This document shows, piece after piece, positions 10,419-20,489 of a stretch of 64,000 bases of DNA. Origin of the DNA: Coenobita brevimanus (Eukaryota > Arthropoda > Malacostraca > Decapoda > Coenobitidae); assembly GCA_032717465.1 (NCBI GenBank), contig CM064667.1:2439605-2503604 (forward strand). The letters run 5' to 3'. The notes under the pieces are model-generated. The model saw only the letters and a list, made by a program, of their open reading frames with translations, was not told where the DNA came from and searched no databases. The translations under genes and the position numbers were made by a program. Numbering within the stretch: the first letter of the stretch is position 1; the number at the start of each line of letters is the position of its first letter.

Positions 10419-11946
10419 ACCCTTATGTGTGTGTGTGTCTGTGTGTGTTATTGTAATAAAATATTTCTCTTAGTTTTGATACATTGCACCTTCTCATCCT
10501 GGAACAGCGGTCTCCATTTTTTGGGATTCAGGGGATTCGTTCACTCAAAATTCTACCAGCTTTTACTGTTCTCGATCAACTCTACCCTTTTTAAGGCTGC
10601 TGGATGGTCTTCTCTGCTTTGGGGACTACATCGATCCACGGTGAAATCGATCAACAGCCACAAGAGGAATAAGCTAGAGTAGACAGACCGTGCCAAAAGG
10701 AATGTGATAGAGTAGATTGACAACCGCAATAGGAGTATGGTAGAATAGACTGACAGCGCCAAAAGGAGCATGGTAGGATAAGATGACAGTGGCAAAAGGA
10801 ATATGTTTGAGTAGATAGATCACTGCATGAGTCGGGAACACTCCTATAGCAGCTATCAATCTACTTTATCTGAACTTCTCCTTTTGCGGCTGCCAGTCTA
10901 ATCAACCGTACTCCTTTTCAGTCTACTCTAGCTTACTCTTTTTCAATCAACTCTGACATACTCCTTTTCAGTCTAATGTACCCTACTCTCAATCAATTTA
11001 CCGTACCGTACTTTTTATGCGGATGGCGACCGTCATCTGTTGCCTTCACACAGCTGTTCACCAAAATATAAACAAGAATAGACTGCATATGAATCTTGTT
11101 GACACTTATACACTGACAGAATAAACTTGTAAGGTAAGTATACACGTGAGCGGCTGTGTATGTAGTTATTTTATGTTTAGGAGGGTAAATAGGAGAAATT
11201 TATAATGAGAGTAGTGGGTGGTTAGTGTGTTTTGAGCAGCCCAGATCCCGGTACCTTCACTGACAACTCACTAGGTATATTTTTGTTGTGTTTAAAGCCC
11301 CCTTGTAGCAAACATTAGGATTATCAGTATATTTACAGTTAGTGAGATGTTTCAAGTCTGTGTGAAGTGTTTGTAGGTAATTTACTAAGGGCTAATTGAC
11401 CGACTTGACACATTTGATTCTGTAATGGCCCGGTGTATAGTGTAACTCTACAAGATAATTATGAGAAAGGTTGTGAGTGTAAGTCATAGCTGTGGTAGTT
11501 CACCTGACAGAATGGCCTGAAACAAGCTGTGGTAAAATTATAGTTTCAGCCAGCCACAGAAGTACCAGATTTTGATCCATTTTTTTTGGTATTTTAGACA
11601 ATTGGGTATTATTTTACAAGTGGACAATATGCAGTTTTGGAATTTTAGCACCATCATCGTATAGTATAGTCCCTAAGGATCACAAATATCCCCCATTACC
11701 CCATTCGGAAATTGATTATTACTCCCCTAAGATAGGTTAGGTATGTTTGGTTTGCTTTGGTTAGTTTTATTGTGTTCGGTGAGGGGCATTTCCGACAATG
11801 CTTAAATAGTTAGCAAATTACATCTAGTAGGTGCACTGTTCCATATTTGAGTACAGTAATAATCGTTTAAATCACTTACCGGTACTAATGGTATTAAAAA
11901 CTTACATTTTGTGTGAGGGGTTTGATTGGTTTTTGCTATAATATAT
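10419..11946. other. Non-coding flank of element 1
   Basis: Starts with a short GT-rich tract (about 10425-10449). Apart from the inverted repeat listed separately (10676-11005) I see no gene. AT-rich, with no exon-like open frames. Confidence 0.6.
10676..11005. repeat. Degenerate minisatellite arranged as an inverted repeat
   Basis: The left arm (10676-10830) has several ~40-bp units of the form CAAAAGGA-x-ATGGTAGAGTAGA-x-TGACA. The right arm (10862-11005) has the reverse-complement theme (CTCCTTTT-x-CAGTCTACTCTA). The arms could fold into an imperfect hairpin around a ~30-bp loop. Confidence 0.55.
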
Positions 11947-12300
11947 TCTATCTATCTATCTATTGCCAGACGCCATAATCCCATAAGGGGTGGCCATTTG
12001 ACTTTGAGTTAGTTGTTTTACAGGGAGGGGCACTAACCCTCCACCAACCCACTTGTTGACACGTAGGCAGCACGTATGGTTTGGTTATATGGTTACCACC
12101 CAGCATTGTAAATGGTTTCTTGGCTTACAGGAAACTATTTGGCTTGTCACTCAATGTAAAGCCACCTGTAAATGAAAGAAAAGCAATAAGAAGTGACAGG
12201 AAAGATGGGAGAAATAGGAAGAGAGGATGACAGGCACAGAAAACGAATGATAAAGGCTAAGGAAGCAGTAGGCAGCACTACATCAAGTAAGTTACTTCTA
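11947..12300 (-). repeat. Dispersed repeat with an RTE-type 3' tail (SINE-like)
   Basis: On the minus strand it ends in GGCGTCTGGCAATAGATA plus GATA repeats, the same 3' terminus as the RTE LINEs here (for example 20060-20093). The body is not LINE coding sequence but matches 55075-55801: GGGGAGGGGCACTAACCC, GGTTATATGGTTACCACCC, TTGTCACTCAATGTAAAGCC. Consistent with a non-autonomous element mobilised by the RTE machinery. Confidence 0.6.
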
Positions 12301-12484
12301 TAAATTCATTTCAAATCATGGTCGCTCAAGTCTTCCGTAAGTATTGTAATTTGTTGGGCACAACAAAAATGAAAACAAAGAATTGCTCTGTGCAAGATAA
12401 ATATAGAACTGAAAAGTATGATTATACACTGGATTTCTTGTAGGCTAGATTTGATGTAAGCTACGGTACATTACTTCTCAGTTA

Positions 12485-14157
12485 CATATTAGTTGCGCTT
12501 GATAAACATCAACTCCTCAAAGCGAACATCTGTCATTCTGCATCGCTCAGGATAAAGACTTTCCCAGCAATAGAGAAAGATCTCTCAGCTGGAGCTGATG
12601 ATGCGGGATACCGGTACACAGATATTGGAGAGCCAGTATTGTTAGTTCAGGTACCGGTACCGTACTGTTGACTGGCTCTGTTGCCAGAAGAGAAGGGGAT
12701 CACTGTCATCATCTGTTGTTGGCTGACTCAGGTAGGATTCTACTTGTGATGAAGTTGATGTAGATAGGAAAGAGCTCGTTGATGCTGATGGTATCATAAA
12801 TCTGAACAGCTTGCGCTTCTTCTTTGGTGGGGCGTCCTTATTTTCCTGAAGGGAACCCTTCTCTTCATTAGGCATAATTTCATCTACTTTAGACCTCAGT
12901 AGAGATTTCATGACCTTGACTTCTTCTGGTGAGCACCAGTCCACCTTAAAGCCTGGATCTAGGAGTGAAGCCAGCTGAAACATCTCCATGTCATCATAGA
13001 TCTTCAACCTTCTCTTGATTGAGCTTTTGAGAGTAGTAATCATCTTTTACATGTATGTGTGTGATAGTTGTTCAAGCTCGGCTTTCAGTCCACGAATACA
13101 TGGAATTACTTTGCTTGACGTTACAACATTCTCTCCCTGACACTCTAGAGTTGCTACTCCAAATGGTGTCAAGATGTCTGTTATTTCCTTGATGAGATTA
13201 AGTTCATATTTGGTTAGCTTTACTGGACAGTCTAACTGATCAAGCTTGACTGGATCAATCTTCAGAAGGGAGCGAAGCATCATGTTACTGCTGTTCCATC
13301 GGGTTGCATTTTTGGCCTGAGGTCTGCATTCATCTTCAAGAATGGCAGATGCCAGTGCAGAATGACAAATGTGTGATACTAGACGTGAGCCTTTTCCAGT
13401 GACTCCTGATACAGGTCCTGCTTCCTCGAGCCCATCTTTCACAGTATTTTGTAAATTATGAACAAAGCATCTGACATGCTCAGGCAAGAGCTCCAGGAAC
13501 TTCTCATTGTTATCAGGAATATCAAAGGCATCATCTTCCTCTTCACTTTCACTGTCTTGATTAGTGTCTGGATCGTCCATACCAGGAATTGTCACAAATG
13601 CTTTAAGCATATTGCTGGCACTGTCGGTACAATTGTCAGAATCTTCTTTTCTAGGTTAAAGCTAGTGATGATTTCAGTGAATGTGGCATGAATCTTTTCT
13701 GCAGTGTGGGACCCTTTGAATCTCCTGCAAGCTAACATTGTTGACTGGAGCTGGAAGTTTTCAATGAAATGACATGTGATCCCAGTGTACGAATGCATCT
13801 GTCTGTTTGTCCAAAGATCAACTGTAACACAAAGATACCCAACAGAACGAAATTTGTCATTGAGATCTCTCTATCTCTATCTATCTCTGTCATTGAGATA
13901 TTCTTGTATTTTTTGAGTTTGAGAGGGAAGAAGCTTGCTGCTGAGCTCCTTGCGGCTTGGGATACTGTAGCAGGGCTGGGCCTTGTTTAGAAGAACTTGA
14001 AAGTTAGGATCCTCAACTCTTGAAAGAGGTTGGAGAGAGCCGGCAATGAAGCAAACCAGTAACTTATTCATTTCCTCTTGGCAGGCATCACTGTTGCTCC
14101 ATTTTTTCTTAGTACAAGATACCCCAAAGTCAGTTACTGAAGCTGGACCCGCCATTT
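12485..14157 (-). pseudogene. hAT-family transposase relic
   Basis: Cut-and-paste transposase broken into several frames. From the N-terminal side: MAGPASVTDFG (ATG near 14155) with KLLVCFIAGSLQPLSRVEDP; then GITCHFIENFQLQS and AEKIHATF (13592-13798); then NMLKAF, FVHNLQ, NATRWNSS (13047-13610); LASLLDPGFK and DPLLFWQQSQ (12642-13043); finally, near 12600, the hAT dimerisation motif PASSAPAERSFSIAGKVF, followed by a frameshift. Domain order and these motifs are typical of hAT transposases. Several frameshifts and microinsertions mean it is dead. Its 5' end abuts, and may include, MITE sequence. Confidence 0.85.
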
Positions 14158-14385
14158 CCTTATATAACTAAAGAAAAGCCCTATGTGCATGTTTACAACC
14201 ACTTTATTTAATACAAGAACACTAAAAGTTAAAAATAATGAATAGTGCACTCCTGCATTGCCTCTTCTGACAACTGTGCTCATCCCAGCTCCCTCCAAAA
14301 GGAAGAGTGTTACAGTATACAGTAACCTCTCAACTAACGCGAGTTTAAAAAACGCGTTTTTGTTTTAACACGAGCAAATATTTAA

Positions 14386-15385
14386 CCCCTAATACGCGGC
14401 CATCGACAGCCGACCCCCCCCCCCGGTGGCGGCGTTCGATCGCGGTCTGAGTACCTGTAGGAAAATAGCCAAAAATCAGAGATTAACCCTAGAACATTAT
14501 ACTTGGTATGGCAGATAGTACTTACATTCAGCTTTCTCCAGAGACAGGTGTTGAGCCTTCGTGGACTACCCAAGGACTTGTGGAGACTTGCAAAGTTGGG
14601 TAACAAAATCTTCACTTTCACACCTCCAGCACCCTGGTTTCCCCTCTACCACAGCCTCAGTCTGTCACAGTAAACTTTATACTACAACGTACAGGTAGTT
14701 TGGAATCCATATTTGTACAATAAGCACTGAAAATAAGGCTAAAATCAACGAAGCGTACGGCCGACATGCATCATGGTGGCGGTCTTCCCGTCACTCAACA
14801 AACATTTCCATTTTCACAGCTAAAAACATGTATACTACATTATTTTCAATCATATTACTTCCCAAAAGATCGCTGCAGCGCACTTTTTATTCTGCCTTAC
14901 GCCCGTCACTTTATTCTCGTTCCTGTCGGCCGCTCGCACTGACTCGGAAGAGCTAGAACTCGCCATAATGTTACTTTGAAAGCTTGCGGTAAACTGACGC
15001 TAAACAGGGGCAAACCGTGTGAAAAAAAGCTAGTGTTACAACTGAGGAAACAAGCGTTTCCTATTAGCATAAACTGCTTGTGAGAGGAGAGCGCAGATTT
15101 ACAGTTCTGAGGAGTCAGAGCGCTGCCATGTATCACAGGCAGGCTGGCCGGGCCGTGGTGGGGGGGGAGGGGGGAAAAAACGCGATACTTGGCAACAATG
15201 GAGGTCAGTAGTACAAAGGTAAAGTATGCTAATTGTGGCTAAAGGGTGGTGGTACTGATAGACAATACCAGCTGTAACATCCTTGCCCGCGTTTATTCAA
15301 AATTAACTCGAATCGCAAACGCGACGCTCCGCCTTTATGTCCTTTTCGGCGAGCGTCGCAAACGCGACGCTCCGCGTTTTAGGGG
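14386..15385. mobile_element. piggyBac-like non-autonomous element A (about 1.0 kb)
   Basis: Left end TTAA-CCCCTAATACGCGG; right end, reverse complement, CCCCTAAAACGCGG followed by ATAA, a one-base variant of TTAA. piggyBac-type elements insert at TTAA and begin with CCC. Near the right end there is a perfect 9-bp-stem hairpin (15351-15372, GAGCGTCGC with loop AAAC) and the sequence CGCAAACGCGACGCTCCGC occurs twice. Its left ~300 bp are homologous, inverted, to the right end of the element at 62064-63987. Confidence 0.72.
14515..14690 (-). other. Exon-like segment shared by two piggyBac-like elements (copy A)
   Basis: On the minus strand it reads KVKILLPNFASLHKSLGS, then RRLNTCLWRKLN, followed by GTAAGTACT, a good splice donor. 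The plus-strand copy at 63745-63850 reads ETSLPYFRGLHKSYG, RRLNNHSRRKLK, followed by GTATGTGCC. Reading frame, basic C-terminal end and donor are conserved although the DNA has diverged, which suggests a protein-coding exon. Family not recognised. Confidence 0.45.
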
Positions 15386-15646
15386 ATAAGGAGATATGTT
15401 TAACTAACAAGGGTTTCTCAATTTAATGGGACTTTACACGTACTGTATGTGATGGTTTCATATTAGCCGCGCGCGCCTTGGACAGTCCCGAACTGATAGA
15501 CCGTGTGTGGCAGTTTATGCATAAATACAATTTTTTATTTGCCTGTTGCTTAAACTGGTTTTATTTGAACTATTAATATTCGAAAGTGAAGTTTGGCCCC
15601 ATTTTGAGCAATTTGGCTCATTTTTGGACAAAATTGGGCCAGGAAA

Positions 15647-15838
15647 GTGATGGCAGATCTAAATTTTTACAACTTGATGCTGCAGAACAGAAAGAAGAAA
15701 ACCACTCAGACCAAGATAGAGCAGTTCTTTATGAAGAAGACAGAAAACTTAAGGGAGTTATCTTCAACACCAGTAGCACGGGAGTCAGAGGAAGAGGAAG
15801 AGGAAGGAGAGCAGAGCGAGGAGGGACAACAAATTTAG
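15647..15838 (+). pseudogene. Tigger transposase C-terminal fragment
   Basis: A 63-codon frame containing KKKTTQTKIEQFF followed by a Glu-rich tail resembles the extreme C-terminus of Tigger/pogo transposases, where a TT-x-x-x-I/L-x-x-FF motif is common. The DDE core is missing. It lies in the TIR-bounded element 14320-16374 and is consistent with that element being an internally deleted Tigger. Confidence 0.45.
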
Positions 15839-16047
15839 TGTGGGGAGCGGCGGTAGGTGGGGGAGTGGGGTGAGGAGGGACAGCAGCAGACGACGAGTGA
15901 TCCATAGATGAAGTGAGGCTGTGTGTTGTTATTGTTTGTGACCTACTGACTGTAATGAAAATGTTGCTTTTACTGTAGTATTTTTATGACCTACTAATGC
16001 ATTAATAATGTTGAGGAACTTTCACAATGCCGTGAATGAAGAAGAAT

Positions 16048-16188
16048 TGAAAGAAAATCCACGTAAAAAACGAAAATAGTATGTATTTGGGGAGAAGTAA
16101 ACAATGCTTCGTCCCAACAAGGGCTCAAATGTTGTTTATTTCTCCCCAAATATACTGTTTTTGTTTTTTACGTGGATTTCCTTTCACA
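16048..16188. repeat. Small foldback element (~140 bp)
   Basis: Arms of about 55 bp: left contains AAATCCACGTAAAAAACG and TATTTGGGGAGAAGTAAACA. Right has the reverse complement (TGTTTATTTCTCCCCAAATA, TTTTTTACGTGGATTT). The loop is about 28 bp. Structure is like a MITE. No coding capacity. Confidence 0.75.
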
Positions 16189-16651
16189 TTAATATTGTTG
16201 CTTTTAAGTTTAGAATAGCATAACTCCCCAAATGGGTAGACTTTCCCAGAGTCCAGGAATGTAACCTCCAATATTACCATTGTTTCTTATGTGAAAATTG
16301 TGTTTAAATAACACGTTTTTAACAAACACGACCTCTCCAGGAACCTAACCCTCGCGTTATTTGAGAGGTTACTGTATTTCATTCACTGGATAATGCCATT
16401 ACTGTACTAAGACAGCCACAAACTGTGCCTGGGATAATGTTACAGTGTCAGCAGAGTTCAATGAGATTTTTGTTTTCTGTAGCCATCTGCGGATATTCAA
16501 AACCGTGAATGTTAAAACCGCGGATGTTAACCCCTTCTTTACCCACCCCTTCCCCCAGTGTAAAGACTACGTTTACCCCCCAGACCGACCTGACATCTCC
16601 CCCTCCCCTAGTGTGAGGGGTAGTGTATGTTTTTTTGCCACGTCCAAACTA

Positions 16652-17123
16652 CAGTCATCCCTAAACATTCGCGGTTTGAACATTCACAGTTTTGCATATC
16701 CGCAGATGCCTACAGAAAAAAAAAAAAAAATCTCATTGAACTCTGCTGATGCTGTAACATTATCCCAGGCACAGTTTGTGGCTGTTTTAGTACAGTAATG
16801 GCATTATCCAGTAAATGAAATATACTGTAACACTCTTCCTTAAGGAGGGAGCTGGGATGAGCACAGTAGTCAGATAAGGCCATGCAGGAGTACGCTATTC
16901 ATTATTTTTAACTTTTAGTGTTCTTGTATTAAATAAAGTAGTTGTTTAGTGTTCTTGTATTAAATAAAGTGGTTGTAAACATGCACATAGGGTTTTTCTT
17001 TAGTTATATAAGGAAATGGGGGGTCCAGAGGTGTTTTTAAGGAGGAGCTGCAGATATCTGCGGATTTTTAACATTTGCGGGTGTCTCTGTTACATAACCC
17101 CCGCGAATGTTAAGGGATGACTG
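16652..17123 (+). mobile_element. pogo-type MITE, right copy (472 bp), TA-flanked
   Basis: Left TIR CAGTCATCCCTAAACATTCG and right TIR (reverse complement CAGTCATCCCTTAACATTCG) are each flanked by TA (16650-16651, 17124-17125). No ORF of note. The interior pairs with 14148-14319 plus 16375-16545 to form a large palindrome. It contains a direct ~36-bp duplication (TTAGTGTTCTTGTATTAAAT twice, 16917-16965). Confidence 0.8.
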
Positions 17124-17229
17124 TATTCACTTTTTGAGATTTGTTTGTATACTGATGATCACATAAACCAAGCATGATGTTGGTAATGGAAAAAAAAAAA
17201 AATTATAAAATACTGTAAATCATTATATA

Positions 17230-19045
17230 TGAGGAATTTCGAAGAAATTTGAGTGTAAAATGGAGGGACTGTAAGAAAATGTTCTGGAAAGAGGTGAAAA
17301 GAGTAAGATAGGGTGGAAGTGAAGTTAGCAGGGGAGTGAAAGATAAAAATGGTAGATTACTAGTGGAGAAGGGAGAAAAAGTGAACAGATGGAGAGAACA
17401 CTTTAAGGAATTGTTGAACGTAGAAGAGGGAAGTAAGGCGAGTATAAGTGGCTGGGGAATGGCTGGGAGAAGGAGGGAGGTGAGAAGACAGGAAGAAATC
17501 AGTAGGATAGAAGTTGTGGAAGCAATGAAGAAAGTTAAATCGGGGAAAGCCCCAGGAATTGATGGAGTGTGTGGTGAAATGCTGAAGCATGGGGGAGAGA
17601 TAGTAGTAGAATGGATGTGGAAGATGTGCAGATTGGCCTGGGAGGAAGGTAGAGTCCCGGAGGATTGGAAGTCAGGTATAAATATTCCCTTGTACAAAGG
17701 AAAGGAGGAAAAAGAAGTGTGTGGTAATCATAGGGGCATTTGTCTTCTTAGTATAATAGGAAAAGTGTATGGTAGGATACTTATTGACAGAGTTAGAGAA
17801 AGAACAGAGAAATTAGTTGGAGAAGAACAGGGAGGCTTTAGGAAGGGAAGAGGTTGCGTAGATCAGATATTCATTCTTAGATCTTTAGTGGAAAAGTTTC
17901 TAGAGAAGGGAAAGAAGTTGTATGCGGCTTTCATGGATTTGGAGAAAGCATATGACAGGGTGGATAGACAAGGATTGTGGAAAGTGTTAAGAATATATGG
18001 AGTAGATGGGAAGTTGCTGAATGCTATGAAGAGTATGTACGATGGTCCTAAGGCTGCAGTGCGTGTGGATGGTGAACTAAGTGAATTTTTCTCTTTGAAA
18101 GTTGGGTTGAAACAGGGATGTTTCATGTCTCAATGGTTGTTCAATCTGTACATGGATGGGGTAATAAAAGAGGTACAAGGTAGGGTAGTGGATGTTGGAG
18201 TGGCTCTGGTGAGAGAGGATAGTGTTTGGAAACTCCCTGTACTGTTGTTTGCAGATGATACTGTGTTGTTGAGTGAAGACGAAGGGGAGCTGCAAGGCTT
18301 GGTGGATGAGTTTGGGAGAGTGTGTAAGAAACGGAATCTAAAGGTGAATGTAGGGAAGAGTGTGATGGTCTTTGAGAGAGGCGAAGTCAGTAAATGTACA
18401 GCGAGATTGGATGGTGAGGAATTGGAAAATGTGAGTACGTTTAAATACTTGGGTAGTGTGATGAGTAAGGATGGAGGTTTGGAGGGTGAAGTGCTTGAAA
18501 GGGTACAGCAGGGAAGAAAGGTTGCTGGTTCTTTGAAAGCAGTGATAAGAAACAGGGAAGTGAGCATGGAAGTGAAAAAGTTACTACATGGCAGTATTGT
18601 GATACCAACTCTAACGTACGGAAGTGAAGCTTGGACGTTGTTGGAAGGACACAAGTCAAGAGTGAGAGCAGTGGAAATGAGTTATTTAAGAGGAGCCTGT
18701 GGAGTCACATGGAGAGACAGGCTGATGAATGAGGATATAAAGGAGCATTGTGGTGTTGATGTGGATGTGAAAGGAAGCGTTATGAGGAACACACTGAGGT
18801 GGTTTGGCCATGTGGAGAGGATGGAGGGTGAAAGACTGACGAAGTGAGTGTATGTGAGCGAGGTGGAGGGGGGAAGAGGGAGGAGGAGGCTGAGGATGAG
18901 ATGGAGGGATAGGGTGGAGAGGTATATGAGAGGGGGGTGTGAGTTGGAAGCAGGGCATTGAAATGGTGGGGGACAGGGCGACTTGGAGGCGATTTGTTTG
19001 TGGCCACCCCAAACGGGATTGAGGCGTCTGGCAATAGAGAGATAG
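17230..19045 (+). mobile_element. RTE-type LINE copy A, TSD ATTATATA
   Basis: A 5'-truncated LINE ending in GGCGTCTGGCAATAGA plus a short GATA-like tail. The 8-bp duplication ATTATATA flanks it (17222-17229 and 19046-19053). Homologous to copies B-G in this window. The first bases match the RT-upstream region of copy F. Confidence 0.85.
17336..18847 (+). pseudogene. RTE-type reverse transcriptase ORF, copy A
   Basis: Long open frame of 503 codons with LINE RT motifs in order: KAPGIDGVCGEML, EDWKSG, NHRGICLLS, GFRKGRGCVDQIF, AAFMDLEKAYDRVD, GLKQGC, catalytic FADDTVLLSEDE, then the C-terminal block TYGSEAWTL, RGACGVTWRDRL, CGVDVDV and LRWFGHVERM. It stops at TGA 18845-18847, where other copies have AGA, so the last ~65 codons (EVEGG-type basic region) are cut off by a nonsense mutation. 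The endonuclease domain is absent because the copy is 5'-truncated. Closest in style to the RTE clade. Confidence 0.87.
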
Positions 19046-19140
19046 ATTATATAAGCTTTTATATCTTATACTACTGTTACCCAGATAACTACTGTACAAA
19101 CTTGCTTGAAAAAAATGTAATGCGCAGATGGATGGCCTTT

Positions 19141-19407
19141 TTATTTACCTTGTAAGCTGTGGATGAAGTGTGTAGACACACGTGATGGTGATGGCAACCT
19201 TGACCCACTTGTTGCCGAGAGTGTGACGTCACTATGCTCGTTACTAATTTCCTCCTCCTCCTCACTCACATCAACCTCGCTATCATTTTCAGGATCATAG
19301 TCATCTACTGACACGTCAGACACTGCTGCATCATCATCTGATACATCTAAATAAGTACCCTCATGAGGAATAAACTCGTCACTATCGGAAGCTGCCAGAG
19401 ACGCCAT
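19141..19407 (-). pseudogene. Acidic N-terminal fragment, piggyBac-transposase-like
   Basis: An 88-codon frame starting MASLAASDSDEFIPHEG, rich in D, E and S (DVSDDDAAVSDVS, VSEEEEEISNE). Acidic, low-complexity N-termini are usual in piggyBac-like transposases, and a TTAA-flanked terminus lies upstream. No catalytic domain follows, so the identity is inferred from context. It could equally be another acidic protein fragment. Confidence 0.4.
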
Positions 19408-19664
19408 GAGAGAAAAATATCCTGTACACCCTCTCTCGTGGTCAAGTGCGTGGTAACTGGCCCTCTCAGGCAGGCCAAGGGGTGTAAATTTTGCCGTATG
19501 TCAGCAGAAAATATAGTACGATATCTGTAGTAGAAATTATAAATAAAATAATGATTGGTCTAAAAGAGATTACATCACAGATGAGTGAGCAAGTCCTTGG
19601 TGCCACAGCAACCCAGTCATGACGTATCTTATGATGTCAGAATTCATCAGAACTTCGTCACAGT

Positions 19665-20093
19665 GAAGTGAAGCTTGGACGTTGTTGGAAGGACACAAGT
19701 CAAGAGTGAGAGCAGTGGAAATGAGTTATTTAAGAGGAGCCTGTGGAGTCACATGGAGAGACAGGCTGACAAATGGGGATATAAAGGAGCGTTATGGTGT
19801 GGATGTGGATGTGATAGGAAGCGTTAGGAGGAACACACTGAGGTGGTTTGGCCATATGGAGAGGATGGAGGGTGAGAGACTGGAGAGGAGAGTGTATGTG
19901 AGTGAGGTGGACGGGGGGAGAGGGAGGGGAAGGCCAAGGATGAGATGGAGGGATGGAGTGGAGAGGTATTTGAGAGAGGGGGGTGTGAGTTGGGAGCAGG
20001 GCAGCGAAATGGCGGGGGACGGGGTGACGTGGAGGCGATTTGTTTGTGGCCATCCCGTATGGGATTGGGGCGTCTGGCAGTAGATAGATAGAC
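19665..20093 (+). mobile_element. RTE-type LINE copy B, 429 bp, TSD TCGTCACAGT
   Basis: Only the 3' end of the ORF is present (SEAWTL, GVTWRDRLTN, LRWFGHMERM, RGRGRPRMRWRDG, RRFVCGHP) plus the GATA tail. A perfect 10-bp duplication flanks it: 19655-19664 and 20094-20103. Unlike copy A the last ORF block is open to the end (stop near 20081). It interrupts the piggyBac-like remnant. Confidence 0.92.
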
Positions 20094-20344
20094 TCGTCAC
20101 AGTCTATGTTATCAAAACACAGGGCTGTTGCTTTCATGAGGTCCTCAGAAACAGCCTTACCGGGCTACCCTGATGCCCATATGCTGCCATTCTATAGAGG
20201 GTGTACCAGCATACCACGGTTGTGGTTCCGGTGTCTCACGGGTGTTTACAAGTGACGTACATCAAAACATGTTTCCGGTAAAGAAGGGGTTAAGGGATGA
20301 TTGTATACCTATACAGGTTAACTGCACATATTAACTCTGTAGGA

Positions 20345-20489
20345 CAGTATTTCTCACCAAAAACTTGCAAAAAAATCACTTATGAACCACTGGAACAGCT
20401 GATGCAGTGGAAAAGGCAGGAAATACCTTGAAATAATTTCCCAGAAAAATCCGCGAACATGTGAACCTGCAAATAGCGTGGGTTGACTG
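20345..20489. repeat. pogo-type terminal fragment beside the Tigger relic
   Basis: In reverse complement it begins TA-CAGTCAACCCACGCTATT and continues CGCGGATTTTTC, a typical pogo/Tigger-like TIR with TA at its edge. It joins the transposase coding sequence abruptly right after the NTTSL motif at about 20490. The far end is not clear. Confidence 0.4.

Larger units (their letters stand above)
14320..16374. mobile_element. Tigger/pogo-like element with TA target duplication
   Basis: The left TIR CAGTAACCTCTCAACTAACG and right TIR (reverse complement CAGTAACCTCTCAAATAACG) are flanked by TA at 14318-14319 and 16375-16376. Removing it rebuilds GTTACAGTATATTTCATT, which is exactly what the uninterrupted sister MITE has (reverse complement near 16815-16835). 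Interior: a piggyBac-like insertion, a short Tigger C-terminal fragment and a foldback. No full transposase, so it is non-autonomous. Confidence 0.85.
14148..16545 (-). mobile_element. pogo-type MITE, left (inverted) copy, split by a Tigger-like element
   Basis: Segments 14148-14319 and 16375-16545 together are the reverse complement of 16652-17030. Shared landmarks are TTATATAAGGAAATGG, AAGAGTGTTACAGTA, GGATAATGCCATTAC and GAGTTCAATGAGATTT. The two parts are separated by the element 14320-16374. The outer TIR of this copy is degraded, and the left boundary runs into the hAT start region. Confidence 0.75.
19054..20289 (-). mobile_element. piggyBac-like remnant (5' end and N-terminus)
   Basis: The right edge reads GAAGGGG-TTAA (TTAA at 20290-20293), which in the minus orientation is TTAA-CCCCTTC, a piggyBac-type terminus. 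About 0.45 kb inward, ignoring LINE copy B, an acidic N-terminus begins (next entry). The inner part is lost where LINE copy A ends. Confidence 0.45.

Noticed and set aside
17203..18659. Minus-strand ORFs opposite the RTE LINEs (leucine/serine/proline-rich)
   Set aside because: Shadows of the purine-rich LINE coding strand, recurring opposite every copy.
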